In this document: in pieces, positions 54,641 through 64,000 of the stretch
How positions within the stretch are numbered: the stretch's first letter is position 1
Layout: each line of letters starts with the position of its first letter
NCBI GenBank assembly: GCA_916613615.1
Contig: OU744726.1
Location: forward strand, 58,730,987 to 58,794,986
DNA: 64,000 nt
From: Steromphala cineraria
Taxonomy: Eukaryota > Mollusca > Gastropoda > Trochida > Trochidae
Direction of reading: 5' to 3'
The notes under the pieces: generated by a model
What the model saw: the letters and a program-made list of their open reading frames with translations, nothing else
What the model was told of the DNA's origin: nothing
Database searches by the model: none
Position numbers and translations under genes: made by a program

Positions 54641-56961
54641 TTATGACGTTTCATTCAGGGATAAAGGGTCTTCTCATCTTATAACCTGATCCATGTATGA
54701 TACATATCTTAATAAAACTGTCTTTTCGTTGTGCAAATCGGCATTCGCAACGATCAATTTATCGTCGTAAATTTCTGTTTTGAAATTGGATTTTCAGCTA
54801 GTTTCAAGTATTTGTTAATAACCAAGTCATTATGTTGTTAATGATAGTTGTTTGGATACGGTATAATTCTTGACAAATAGTTGTTTAATGACGAAAACGT
54901 TTTATGGTAGGATTATACACTTTTATAACTCAAAGTTTTTAATATTGATTTACATACACGTTTTCACAAATTTCATTTGTAACAAATCCCAAACCAATTC
55001 AAGCTTTCAATAGGAGTTGATTTCGTCATTAGTCTAACAGCTTTAAATGAGTTTTTTTTACATTTATGATTATGCCATTTCTTATGTGTGACGTTTGATA
55101 CGTTATTCAGCATGTCGTGACATGCTATTTTTGCAAACTAGTTATTATTTTGACGATTCCAAGATCTCGAAATAAAAGTTTATTTCGAAAATATTTTATG
55201 TATGTCCTGATTTTACCAAGGCCATTCCAAAATGGTCGTTATGAAATGATTGGCAATCCCGAAGCGGCCTTAAAATAACTCAACAAAATCACAGTCTGCC
55301 ACCCCTGCACCTAGAAATGGACTTGTCCAAACGAAAGGAAACGGGACAAGTAAAAGATGTTTTGACTTGAGGACATTGCATGACTACCTCTTTTTACATT
55401 GACAAAAACCCTTAGTTATACAAAGCAGTGGTGTTAGTAATTTTCCAGAAAAAAATAAATCATGGCACATCATTATATTTAAACATCCACTAACCTCGAC
55501 CTTATCACTTGATTTTGGTTAATTTGTCCAATAAAAACACCTTTAATTAGCTTTCATTAAGACAAGTCCAACGTCCAAGTTGTCAAGCAGCGTCTAATAA
55601 TTCTAAAATTGCATTCAGCAGTTATTGTTAATGTCCTACGCAAACAACGTGCTGTAGAGAAGGCAGTTTTCTGAAACTGCCTGCGTTTGTGAAATACTTT
55701 TTAGGGTTAGATATCCATGCTTTTTGACCGAATTTGTCGTCCTTTCTTTGCTTAGTATTACATATATTTCTCTGTTCCTATCACTCTGTTTTGGGTTGAA
55801 AAGTGAAACATTCGTGGTCAGGCAACTGATCTATGTCCTGATCCACATGCTACCACAGAGTTTAGATCAGAATCTAATGACTCGTACTTATCTCTTTGTA
55901 TCTCTTTTCGGAAAGAGTGAGTTATTGTTTAGCGCCACTTGGGCAGTATTGCAGCCATTTGCGGCGTTTCGGAAAGAATATCATCCCTTATCTTCTGTTT
56001 GCCTGAACAAGATTGTATTTAATGGTATTATGACGAGATTTATAAGCTTGCAAAGCTAACAGGAGTTTACAGCTGTGTGCCTTGAGTCTGTGCATTAGCT
56101 AGTGCAAATATCCTGTAATTTGGATTCCGTTTGGATTCCAATTAAGTGACCCAAGGAGCAATGACCACTAATTGTAAATGTATAATTTACGTAATCTTAA
56201 TTTATATTACGGGATCGTCTGCTCACTGGAACAGCTTGTCGAATCTTAGTATGGTTAATTAATCAATCAGCACACTAAGTGCAAATGAACCAATGTATAA
56301 ACAATAGAACAATAGAAAAAAATCGTAGTTTTGAAATCATGACACCTGGTCACTTCAATGATCTACCAAAATTGATACGGCTAACTTTTAGATATGTCAT
56401 GTGAAATTTTTAGGCAAAATGAAAAAATTATGTAGTGAAATTTCAACAATATGCCTTTCGTTTTCACAAAGTTAGAATACCTCAAAGACATCTCAAATTA
56501 TGATTATGAATGATATGTGAAGGTAAGTGAACAAACTTAAGGTACGCAGCTGCACAAAATTAGATCCTTGAAATAAAGGGATACAGTTTACCAAGATCGT
56601 AGATATACTGTATTTGTAAAACGTTTACTAAACGGTCAAAATAGGTGTATACTTATATGTCACTCATACATGTTTCTTTTAGTTCTTTAGCAATCTTTAT
56701 GGAACTTATGCACCATTTGAGCAAACTGGTATCTGTATGAACAAAATAACACAAATAAACAAAATCCGTTTTAATAAGAAAAGAGATATAAGAGGGTTAG
56801 ATATCTAGTTTAAAGAACATTGATAAAGAAATCAAGATGCTGTCACTGACAAATTACTGATTGAATACATTAGTGCATTTTATGTTGAGGGCGAAATGTA
56901 GAGAGAAAAGATAAATATACTCCTCACACAAAAATAGGAATAAGAATATTTTTCAAGAAAA
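54641..56961. other. Non-coding; one SINE remnant
   Basis: No gene recognised. A GTGAGTTATTGTTTAGCGCC stretch near 55917 is a remnant of the GTGAGTGAGT SINE, so the 111-codon open frame across it (55724-56059) is discounted. Confidence 0.45.
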
Positions 56962-56963
56962 TA

Positions 56964-58604
56964 CACTCATGGCAAAAATGGTTGTCACCCCCAGACTGAG
57001 AACGCTACGTCAAGTTTAACTGAGTGTTGAAAAATAATCAAACATGCAATAACTGTCAGAATGATTTGTGTGATTGGGAAAAACATTCGTAAAACATACC
57101 AGCTTGTATTTTGGTCTTGTGCTGGCCAATTTAAGAAATTCTACTAGGATATGTATGGTCCCTGTGAAAAAGGGCAATTTTTTACAGTATCCATATAGTA
57201 TCAATTGGATGGGTATCAATAAAACAAATTACATTTTCAAGTTCAATTGTCGGTTTTATTTCATTCTGCAGTCATGTAAGAGTATATTTACAAGCCTAAT
57301 ATCGGGTAGCACCGCCTCTGGAATTTTCAAGGGCGATAATTCGGGCAGGCATACTGTCTATCAGTGTGTTGATGTTTGCAACAGCCAAATTGTTCCATTC
57401 ATTCACAAGAGCAGCCCGCAATTGCTGTAAATTTGCAGGAGCAGGGTCCAGTCTTCTAAGTGCACGGTCAAGCTGATCCCAAGCATGTTCTATCGGATTC
57501 ATATCCGGACTTTTTGAAGGCCAGGGCAATCTTGTTACTCCTTGTGCCTGAATGAAAGCGTTCACTGTACGTGCACGATGGGCTGGTGCATTATCGTCCT
57601 GCAACAGGAAGTTGTTGCCATACACTCTTCTTGCATGTGGGAGGCAAACGGTTTCAAGAAGACGTCTGTACGACCTCTGGTTGACGTTTCCTTGAAGGAC
57701 GACAAGATCCGTTTTACCGTTATGGTGTATTCCTGCCCATACGTGTACAGAACCGCCACCGTGGGCAACCTGATGCTGCAGACAGTCGTCATTGAGCCTT
57801 TCCCCACGTGAACGTCGCACTCTCATTCTCCTGTCCACCTTATGCAGTAGGAAACGAGACTCGTCAGTAAATATGACGTGACGCCTATGTCCAAGTTGGA
57901 TTCTGCGGTGCTGCTGCGCCCAAGCAAGCCGTGCCCTGCGGTTGGCCAGTGTCCAGAATGGTTTGATGGCAGGTCTTCTTGCCTTATATCCATGCTGGAG
58001 CAACCTGTTCACTACAGTTCTCCGGCAAATGGGCGTATTAATATGAGCCCCCCATCTCTGTGCAAGAGTCAAAGACGAAAGACGTCTATGACGTCGGGTC
58101 AAACGAAGAAGAATTCTATCCTGACGAACCGTAGTTTTCTTGGGACGGCCTGAAGACTTATTCGGAACAACATTTCCCTGTATGGCGTGCAGTCTTTTAA
58201 TCCTTTGAACAGTTCTAACACTGACGTTACATGCTGCAGCAATGACACGATTCGAAGCGCCACCACGACTCATGCCAATGATTTCATGTCTGATTCCTGG
58301 TGGAGTGGGACCAGGCATGGTCTATGCTTTTCAGAAACTATAGTCGTGAAGCTGTATCTTATGAAAGAGGTCTATAGTAATCGATGGAAATGACAAACCT
58401 AAGGAGACAAATTTCCATCATTTCAATGAAATGCACGTGGTCTACATGAAACCGCTGACACTGTTCATTGTAAAGTGTGAGTTAATGTAACTTCATGCCT
58501 GTAATGACATTTCCATGGAAAACCAACATTGCCATGCATACAATGTGATATAAACTCCAATTTAATTAAATATTAGGGGGTGACAACAATTTTTGCCATG
58601 AGTG
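56964..58604 (-). mobile_element. Complete Tc1-type transposon, 1.64 kb
   Basis: Termini CACTCATGGCAAAAATGGTT and the inverse copy agree at all but one of about 30 positions and are flanked by TA (56962-56963 and 58605-58606). The transposase gene inside is uninterrupted, so this copy could be autonomous. It inserted downstream of the acetyltransferase gene. Confidence 0.92.
57296..58318 (-). CDS. Tc1-type transposase, intact
   Basis: A single 340-residue open frame, the usual Tc1 length. Two N-terminal helix-turn-helix units (about residues 9-45 and 65-110) are separated by a GRPKK AT-hook-like motif at 57-61, and bind the inverted termini. The DDE catalytic domain has Asp152 (FTDESRF), Asp242 (QDDNAPAH) and Glu277 (NPIEH); 34 residues separate the last two, giving DD34E. 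A Gly-rich HGGGSVHVW stretch lies at 186-194. It catalyses cut-and-paste transposition at TA sites in the nucleus. No frameshift or stop is seen, unlike the copy at 37974. Confidence 0.93.
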   Translation of the reverse strand: MPGPTPPGIRHEIIGMSRGGASNRVIAAACNVSVRTVQRIKRLHAIQGNVVPNKSSGRPKKTTVRQDRILLRLTRRHRRLSSLTLAQRWGAHINTPICRRTVVNRLLQHGYKARRPAIKPFWTLANRRARLAWAQQHRRIQLGHRRHVIFTDESRFLLHKVDRRMRVRRSRGERLNDDCLQHQVAHGGGSVHVWAGIHHNGKTDLVVLQGNVNQRSYRRLLETVCLPHARRVYGNNFLLQDDNAPAHRARTVNAFIQAQGVTRLPWPSKSPDMNPIEHAWDQLDRALRRLDPAPANLQQLRAALVNEWNNLAVANINTLIDSMPARIIALENSRGGATRY

Positions 58605-58831
58605 TATGTTTATCAAATAGGTAGCTACACATCGGACTATAATGAAGGCAAAGAAATATTTTAGGATCAATATCCTTCAGATAATATTGATCACATTGGA
58701 TGGACAAAACCATCCTTAAAATCAGGCAAAATGAACAAAATGCTTTTCACAAATTACACATGGTGCTTATATTTTGGTGAGGAGTATATAGTGTACATGA
58801 AAAATCCTCCTCGAATTATTGTCACCGTATA

Positions 58832-61800
58832 TTAATACTTTGAACTTGGTTTTAATGGTGTTCTGAAAACATAATATAACAAACATTGGTTCTCCATAAT
58901 GGTTCCCGTTTTCCCACAAAATTTGGAGCATATTTCAGATGCTTTTTTTTCAAAGATTTTAACGGGACATGCTATCGGTACATATAGTCCAACTGTTATC
59001 TTATCACGCTGAGTTATTTCACTCAACTGCGCTGAAACATGATCACCTAAATCTTCAAGATACGTTCCGTGAAAAGTGATATCGCAGATCAGCCCAATGG
59101 GGGACGGATATCGAATACTTACGCTAAGAGATCTGATATTCTCAGGAAGAAAATCGTTAGGAGAAGAATCACTCCCTGTAGACAATTTTACAAATACGGA
59201 CGTATCTTCGTTGATGATGTGTCTGATGTTGCTCTTGTCAAGTCCTAGAGCAAGGAAATGGACGTACATCAGTCCACGAGGATACACTGTGTGGCAAGCT
59301 GCAGCAGAGTCCAAGATGGATCCAAATAGTTCCTCGTTCAGACGTATCAGGGAAGACGGTTGTACATAATTCTCTTGTTGAGGAATTATGAAATACACAC
59401 TCTTCTGAAATCACAAAATTAAAATCAAAAGCATCATTTTAGTAATGATAATCAATGCCCCATCTCCAAATTTTTATGCCATTCCGATGGGCTAATGGCA
59501 TGGCATGGTGTCCGGCGTCCGTCCGTCCATCCGTCCGTAAACTTTGTGAAATTTCGACTTCTTCCCCAGAACCATAAGGCCTAGAAAGCTTTGGTGGCCC
59601 TGTGGCCCCTAATAAGAGCCTCAAGGGCCACAGTCTTTAACCTAATTTCACATTTGCCACACTCAAAAAACAAAATTGATTTGAAGCCCGATGAGCTACA
59701 GAGCCACTGGCTCTATTTTTAGTCTTCAAATCATGTCTGTGAAAACCTCAACTAGTCACTATGTTCCTCGCATTATAAAACCTTGATTTTGTTTCCTTTT
59801 CAATCTTTAAGATCATTTCTTTTAGGCGATTGCCTCGAATTCTCATCACTCTTATCTAAACTAGTGTCCAAAAGAAACGATACCAAGTTTTCAACGTCCT
59901 CCGAAACAAAATTCTATTACCTGACAGAGTCGAATTTAAGTGTGCCTAACAGGCATATGTCTTGTAAAGAAGTATGCATATTTTCATTCTTCAGGAAAAT
60001 ATACTTTTAAATTTGGGTCTCTTCAAACGCACATGAAGTGCATAAATCGAAATTTCAAGTTGTTTTATGGACAGAACTTTTGTCATTTCACTATAAAATT
60101 GATAAAGTATTGAATTTAGGTAAGAATACAATCTTGTTGAGAACAATGCACTTTATTTGACATAAATTCGTTGACGCGTCACTGCTCTAGAACGTTTTAA
60201 AACAAGCAAAATTTCTCTCTGCTATCTCGCCTAGTTAAGGAGATTCCGATTCTATGTTTATTTTAAATGCGTGTTTCTCGCAAACATGAAAAGATAATTT
60301 GAAATTTTGCATAGAGGTGAGTTGACTAATTAAGAAATGATAAAACTATGTTTTAGTCGTATTAATCTGAAGTGGGTTGAGTTATCTTGCCATTTGTATG
60401 GTAACGTTTCTTTTGGACACTAGTTTATTTACAATGATACTTGAAATGATATCGTACTTACCATTGTATCTATATGTTCAACAGTTTGGCCAACCTTCCC
60501 CCAATTGACTTCAAATTTGTTAAATGTGACTTCCTTTGACTTGTTTGCCGCATCATTCCATAACCTATCAGAGAGTCCTGTACCATAACCTTTCCCTCGA
60601 TACTCTGGCATAACTCGAACAGTTCTTCCTTGAAGCCTTCGACCACTGTCATGTATCAACCCACAGGTGTAGCCAACCTGGATCAATCAAGTTCTATATG
60701 ATTTACAGTCATGTTCACATTTATTCATATTCCGTTGTAAAATGCATTACATATTTTTCCAAAAGGCAAACTATTTAGTAGAATAATATTTTATTACCTA
60801 GACTAGTTGTTTATGATTTACAGTCATATTCACATAGTAAGATGCATTAAATATTTTACCAAAAGGCAAACATTTAGTAGAATAATATTTTATTACCTAG
60901 ACTTGGTTGTTCCCTCTGATACATGTTACATCTTAAACATGGCACTTGCACAATTTTACTTGTTTTTCATCTTTTATATTTCGTGTGAAAAATATGGAAT
61001 AAAGTTAACGTTTGGGAGGGATAAGTAACACGTAACAAGATACGTTTGTGAATCGTACATTGGTCATAACTCATACAGAGATCACTGTGTATAACCGTAC
61101 ACCGGAACTAGCGATGTGTACGACGGAGAAATGTTGCTAGCGAGGAGCCGAAATCGAAAGGTAGGTAATATTTTACTTCATAACATTCAAATAATCAACA
61201 TCATGTGGTAATTTTAGCGCACATACTTAGTAAAATGTATGTGCTTGTCATTCCGTATCCAAGGGACAATAACAATGACAGTTGCGAGTAATGCTGTTGT
61301 TAGTCACATATTTGCTATCTCTGACTATGAACATGATATGACATTAAATAGTTATGTCTCGGAAAGCTATTGACATGATAATAACATAGAAAAAGTTGAT
61401 GAAACGGCGATGATTGTTTTTTATATGATCCCGTTTGCAATCACGCTCCTCGCTAGCAAAATTTCTCCGCCGTACACCTCGCTAGTTCCGGTGTACGGTT
61501 ATACACAGTAGCGGTCTTTGTTGTTCAATGAGGGTCAATTGTGGAAGACTAATGGCCTTGAAAAGGGAGGAATTTAGGTCCATCAAATGCTATTTTAGTC
61601 AACTCTGTTAAAGTTTTATCTTTATAACAGCATCTAAAACAGCTTTGTCATAGAAAACAAAGAGTGGTTTTGATAAAATATATTCTTATTCATATCAAAA
61701 ACATATTTTTCATACGTTTCTTTTTTAAAGATTTATTATATAGAGATTAAGTACATAAATTACCCATTAAACCTTATCTAAAAATATCCCTTGTCCCTAT

Positions 61801-63026
61801 ATGCCCACGATTCATTAAAAAGGTTGACGCCTGTTGCTGAAAAGTATTTTTTATCTTGTTTGGGTGAATAATTGAGGGGCTTTTCAATTGGTTTCACTTC
61901 AAATTAGATTAATATGGAATCAGACAGACAGACAAAGTTAATTGCATTCAAGGCCTCCGGCCCGTATACAGGAGAGTTACAATTTCATTTTATACGTGTA
62001 GGATCTAAACCGAGCCAGAGGTGTTGTTGATAATGTAAGCCCGCGGCAGAGGGAAATTGGGAAGGGCCGACAGGCCCGCCCCAATTTCCCGAGGCTGAGG
62101 GCTTACATTATCAAACAACACCGAGGGCGAGGTTTAGATCTAACTTATGAACCGAGATAAACCGTAGTAACAAAATTATTTCAATAATAAGTATAAAAAT
62201 GGATTCATTGATTTTTACTGGTAGGGAATCACCATGAGCAAACGGAGAGCACATCCGCGCCCTGCACGTGCTTTGCGCTCGCTACTCAAGCCGTGAACGT
62301 GAAATGCATGCGCTATCTGCCTCGTGAAGTTCACATGATTGTCACTGTGGAAAATACATCATTGTTCGCGTGGGCCTTTATAGCCGAGTTGTTAAAGGCG
62401 CCAGTTTAGTAAGTGAGTGGTGCAGAGTTCGAAACCAGGCATGCGAACATTATATTTGTGATTTGTCAAAATTGTGATATTTTGTGATGGTATTTATTCG
62501 AAGAAGGACTTTGAAACAAAGTATTTCACAACGTGTATAATCCCTATCAAAATAAATTTCCGATAAATTCTACAGTAAGCCCCGGGCTTTCCTAGAGAAA
62601 GCCCTGGGCATTCTTCAAGAAAGCCCTGGGCATTCTTGGAGAATGCCCGGCAAAGAGGTTTATCCGGTAAAAGAAGAACCTAATAGAACAATAGAGTGAC
62701 GTCACTGGAGGTCTATAAATAGTGATACAAAGTTCACGATATATTATACAAACTAGTGTAGTATAGACCTAGATTTCTGAATTTCGCTACGAAGATCTTG
62801 TGCATACTTTATGTATCCAAACAGTATGTCATGATAACTAAATCTGTCAACTTATGGTACTTACAACTTTTCCTTCAACTTCACAGACATAGCAGAGATA
62901 ATTTGGGTCGTTGAGAAATTGGTGATAAAAGTAGGGGATGTAGTCAATGCCATCATAGAAAACACCAAGGTCAAGTACACCCCTGTAGTCTTGTGCTGTT
63001 GCTTCTCTTATGACCATTGCAGACAT
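58832..63026 (-). CDS. GNAT N-acetyltransferase, NAT16/histidine acetyltransferase-like
   Basis: Three phase-0 exons: 63026-62865, 60677-60462 and 59404-58832, all with GTAAGT donors where needed; 316 residues. Exon 1 gives MSAMVIREATAQDY and YIPYFYHQF, the N-terminal GNAT strand and helix. Exon 2 carries the acetyl-CoA loop RVMPEYRGKGYGTG (75-88, R/QxxGxG/A) and NKFEVNWG. Exon 3 holds a C-terminal domain with SILDSAAACHTVYPRGLMYV. This two-domain layout fits N-acetyltransferase 16/HISAT-like enzymes, which acetylate free histidine; the substrate is inferred. The start in exon 1 is the first in-frame ATG, but a 5' non-coding exon is possible. Introns contain two MITEs, palindrome P9 and a tRNA-like sequence. 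A relic of exon 3 lies at 36805-36945. Confidence 0.8.
59463..59722 (+). mobile_element. TAGCTCATC-type element, short copy
   Basis: ATTCCGATGGGCTAATGGCA, then a (GTCC)n stretch and one partial repeat unit, ending GATGAGCTACAGAGCCACTG. Sits in intron 2 of the acetyltransferase gene. Confidence 0.75.
59866..60420. mobile_element. MITE with Tc1-like termini in the acetyltransferase gene
   Basis: Inverted ends ACTAGTGTCCAAAAGAAACG match apart from decay further in. CAAAAGAAACG also occurs in the Tc1 termini at 37699, so it may be a Tc1-derived MITE. An older copy lies at 5664-6196. It ends about 40 bp from the exon 2 donor. Confidence 0.75.
61084..61509. mobile_element. MITE with 65-bp inverted termini (P8)
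   Basis: Ends share ACTGTGTATAACCGTACACC, GGAACTAGCGA and GCTAGCGAGGAGC, about 94% identical, around a 295-bp unique centre. In intron 1 of the acetyltransferase gene. Target duplication unclear. Confidence 0.8.
62001..62141. repeat. Palindrome P9 in the acetyltransferase intron
   Basis: Arms of about 62 bp share GATAATGTAAGCCC and GATCTAAACC with their inverses, roughly 88% identical. Centre: GGGAAATTGGG, GGGCCGACAGGCCC. A tRNA-like sequence and a TGACGTCA block follow, as after P2. Confidence 0.75.
62385..62440 (+). other. tRNA-like sequence (A and B boxes)
   Basis: TAGCCGAGTTGTTAAAGGCG (A box, Leu/Ser-like D arm) at 62391 and AGTTCGAAACC (B box) at 62426. Spacing is close to a tRNA, but I cannot pair acceptor or anticodon stems. 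Probably a tRNA-derived sequence. Confidence 0.45.
62576..62655. repeat. Short GC-rich direct and inverted repeat
   Basis: AGAAAGCCCTGGGCATTCTT occurs twice in tandem (62596 and 62618) between CCCCGGGCTTTC and GAATGCCCGG, so the tract can fold into alternative hairpins. It stands out from AT-rich surroundings. Confidence 0.7.
62685..62722 (+). other. Conserved TGACGTCA/TATAAA block, second copy
   Basis: AGAACAATAGAGTGACGTCA plus a TATAAA tract, matching 10485-10522 at nearly every base. TGACGTCA is at 62697-62704. Confidence 0.5.
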
Positions 63027-64000
63027 TCTGTGACCCCCTTGAAAACGAGGAAAGATGTAAGTAATATATTATCAATTATATTATGTAACTTGTGTAATTT
63101 TTATCATATCTCTCTTTCTTTTTCATATTTATTTTATACACATTTTTCTAATATATGCTTGTAATCTATACATTTTCACTTCTTATTTACATTTTATTTA
63201 TGCTGATTTTATATCTCTATGACATTTGTATGTACATGTATTCATTTTATTTTAGTCTTTTGTAACCTGTTTTTGGTGGCTCGCTGTTTTTTTTAAATTT
63301 GTAATTGTTTTTGTGTTTGTATTTTTTAAATGCGAGGTTAGACTTTAATAAACAATATGTCTGTCTGTCTAAGTTTAATCAATTGTTTACGAAATATGGC
63401 AGAAGACACACATTGTTATATAAAATGGTTAGTACACGGATAGCCGTGGAGATATGCGAAACGGATAAATTGTTTATACAGTTTCATACTTGTAAACCCG
63501 GTACATTTTACAAAGGACTATGTCATTGCTCATATACAGTAGCGGTCTATGGCCTGGTTCAACAACAGCTGTTACTCGTCCTAACGCAACTTGAATAAAT
63601 CATACATGACAAAAGGAGATTTTTCAGAAATATTTCTTGAAGAGAAATTCAATTTTGCATTTAATTTTATCGGTACTTTGCAGTAAGTGATGTTTTTGGT
63701 AGAAGGAGATATTAACTACAAAAATATTTCTTCAAAATGAATTTCAGTTTACATAATGAAGTTAATCATTTATTTACAAAAACTGTTGGTTTTAATAAAA
63801 AGAGAAATGCTAGTTAACATGAAGTTTTCATCAATATATAAAATTGGTTTTTTAAAGGACATGCAAGTGTCGAAAATGTACTATGAAATCTTTTAGAAAT
63901 TAGTGAACAACTTTATTTTCAGTCAAAATAATCATGAAATACATGTATCAAGATCTGAACTCAGGAATATTTGTTAGTTTTTTTTAGCAAAATATCCCTT
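63027..64000. other. Flank upstream of the acetyltransferase gene
   Basis: No coding exon recognised. Around 63320-63370, AGACTTTAATAAACAATATG followed by (TCTG)n looks like a retroposon tail. The promoter of the acetyltransferase should lie here but I see no clear TATA box. Confidence 0.4.

Noticed and set aside
55724..56059. 111-codon hydrophobic open frame
   Set aside because: It crosses a SINE remnant and has no conserved motif.
57542..58153. Plus-strand frames across the Tc1 transposase
   Set aside because: Antisense shadows of the intact transposase gene.

Overview
This is AT-rich, intron-rich animal DNA with a very high load of short transposable elements. The best lineage clues are small secreted peptides built like perlustrin, the abalone nacre protein with an IGFBP N-terminal fold, together with GTGAGTGAGT-type SINE fragments and bivalve/gastropod-style tandem-repeat elements. 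I infer a marine gastropod mollusc, probably Haliotis-like. No database search was possible, so every family assignment rests on motifs and recall.

The left half (1-36.5 kb) holds a cluster of six perlustrin-like genes: Z, A, B, C and D on the minus strand and E, divergent, on the plus strand. Each has a signal-peptide exon carrying the Cys-rich N-terminal module, one phase-2 intron, a short exon carrying the C-terminal half of the domain, and a further splice donor 2-12 nt after the stop codon that leads to a separate 3'-UTR exon. A, B and C are tandem duplicates that share intergenic DNA, promoters and 3' exons. Five of the six coding introns are long, and each of these contains a different foldback or palindromic element. 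The intron of gene C also contains a complete three-exon Crypton-type tyrosine recombinase gene (KIAA1958/DUF3504-like) on the opposite strand.

The middle (31-45 kb) is mobile-element territory: two back-to-back TTAA-flanked MITEs, a Tc1 element whose transposase is broken by one stop codon, two long palindromes, a tRNA-derived SINE, and AGGTCA-rich tandem-repeat elements. From 45 to 53.3 kb lie a frameshifted chromo-barrel-like gene, a decayed 4.3-kb DNA transposon with a THAP/DDE transposase on one strand and SWIM-type exons interleaved on the other, and a decayed zinc-knuckle gene of an unnamed repeat family interrupted by an AGGTCA-rich element.

The right end (53.7-64 kb) has a 145-bp tandem-repeat element, an intact and possibly autonomous Tc1 element, and a three-exon GNAT acetyltransferase gene resembling N-acetyltransferase 16 (histidine acetyltransferase). 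Its introns again carry MITEs, a palindrome and a tRNA-like sequence. A broken copy of its last exon lies near 36.8 kb. Apart from the six peptides, the acetyltransferase and two TE-derived genes, the window looks non-coding.
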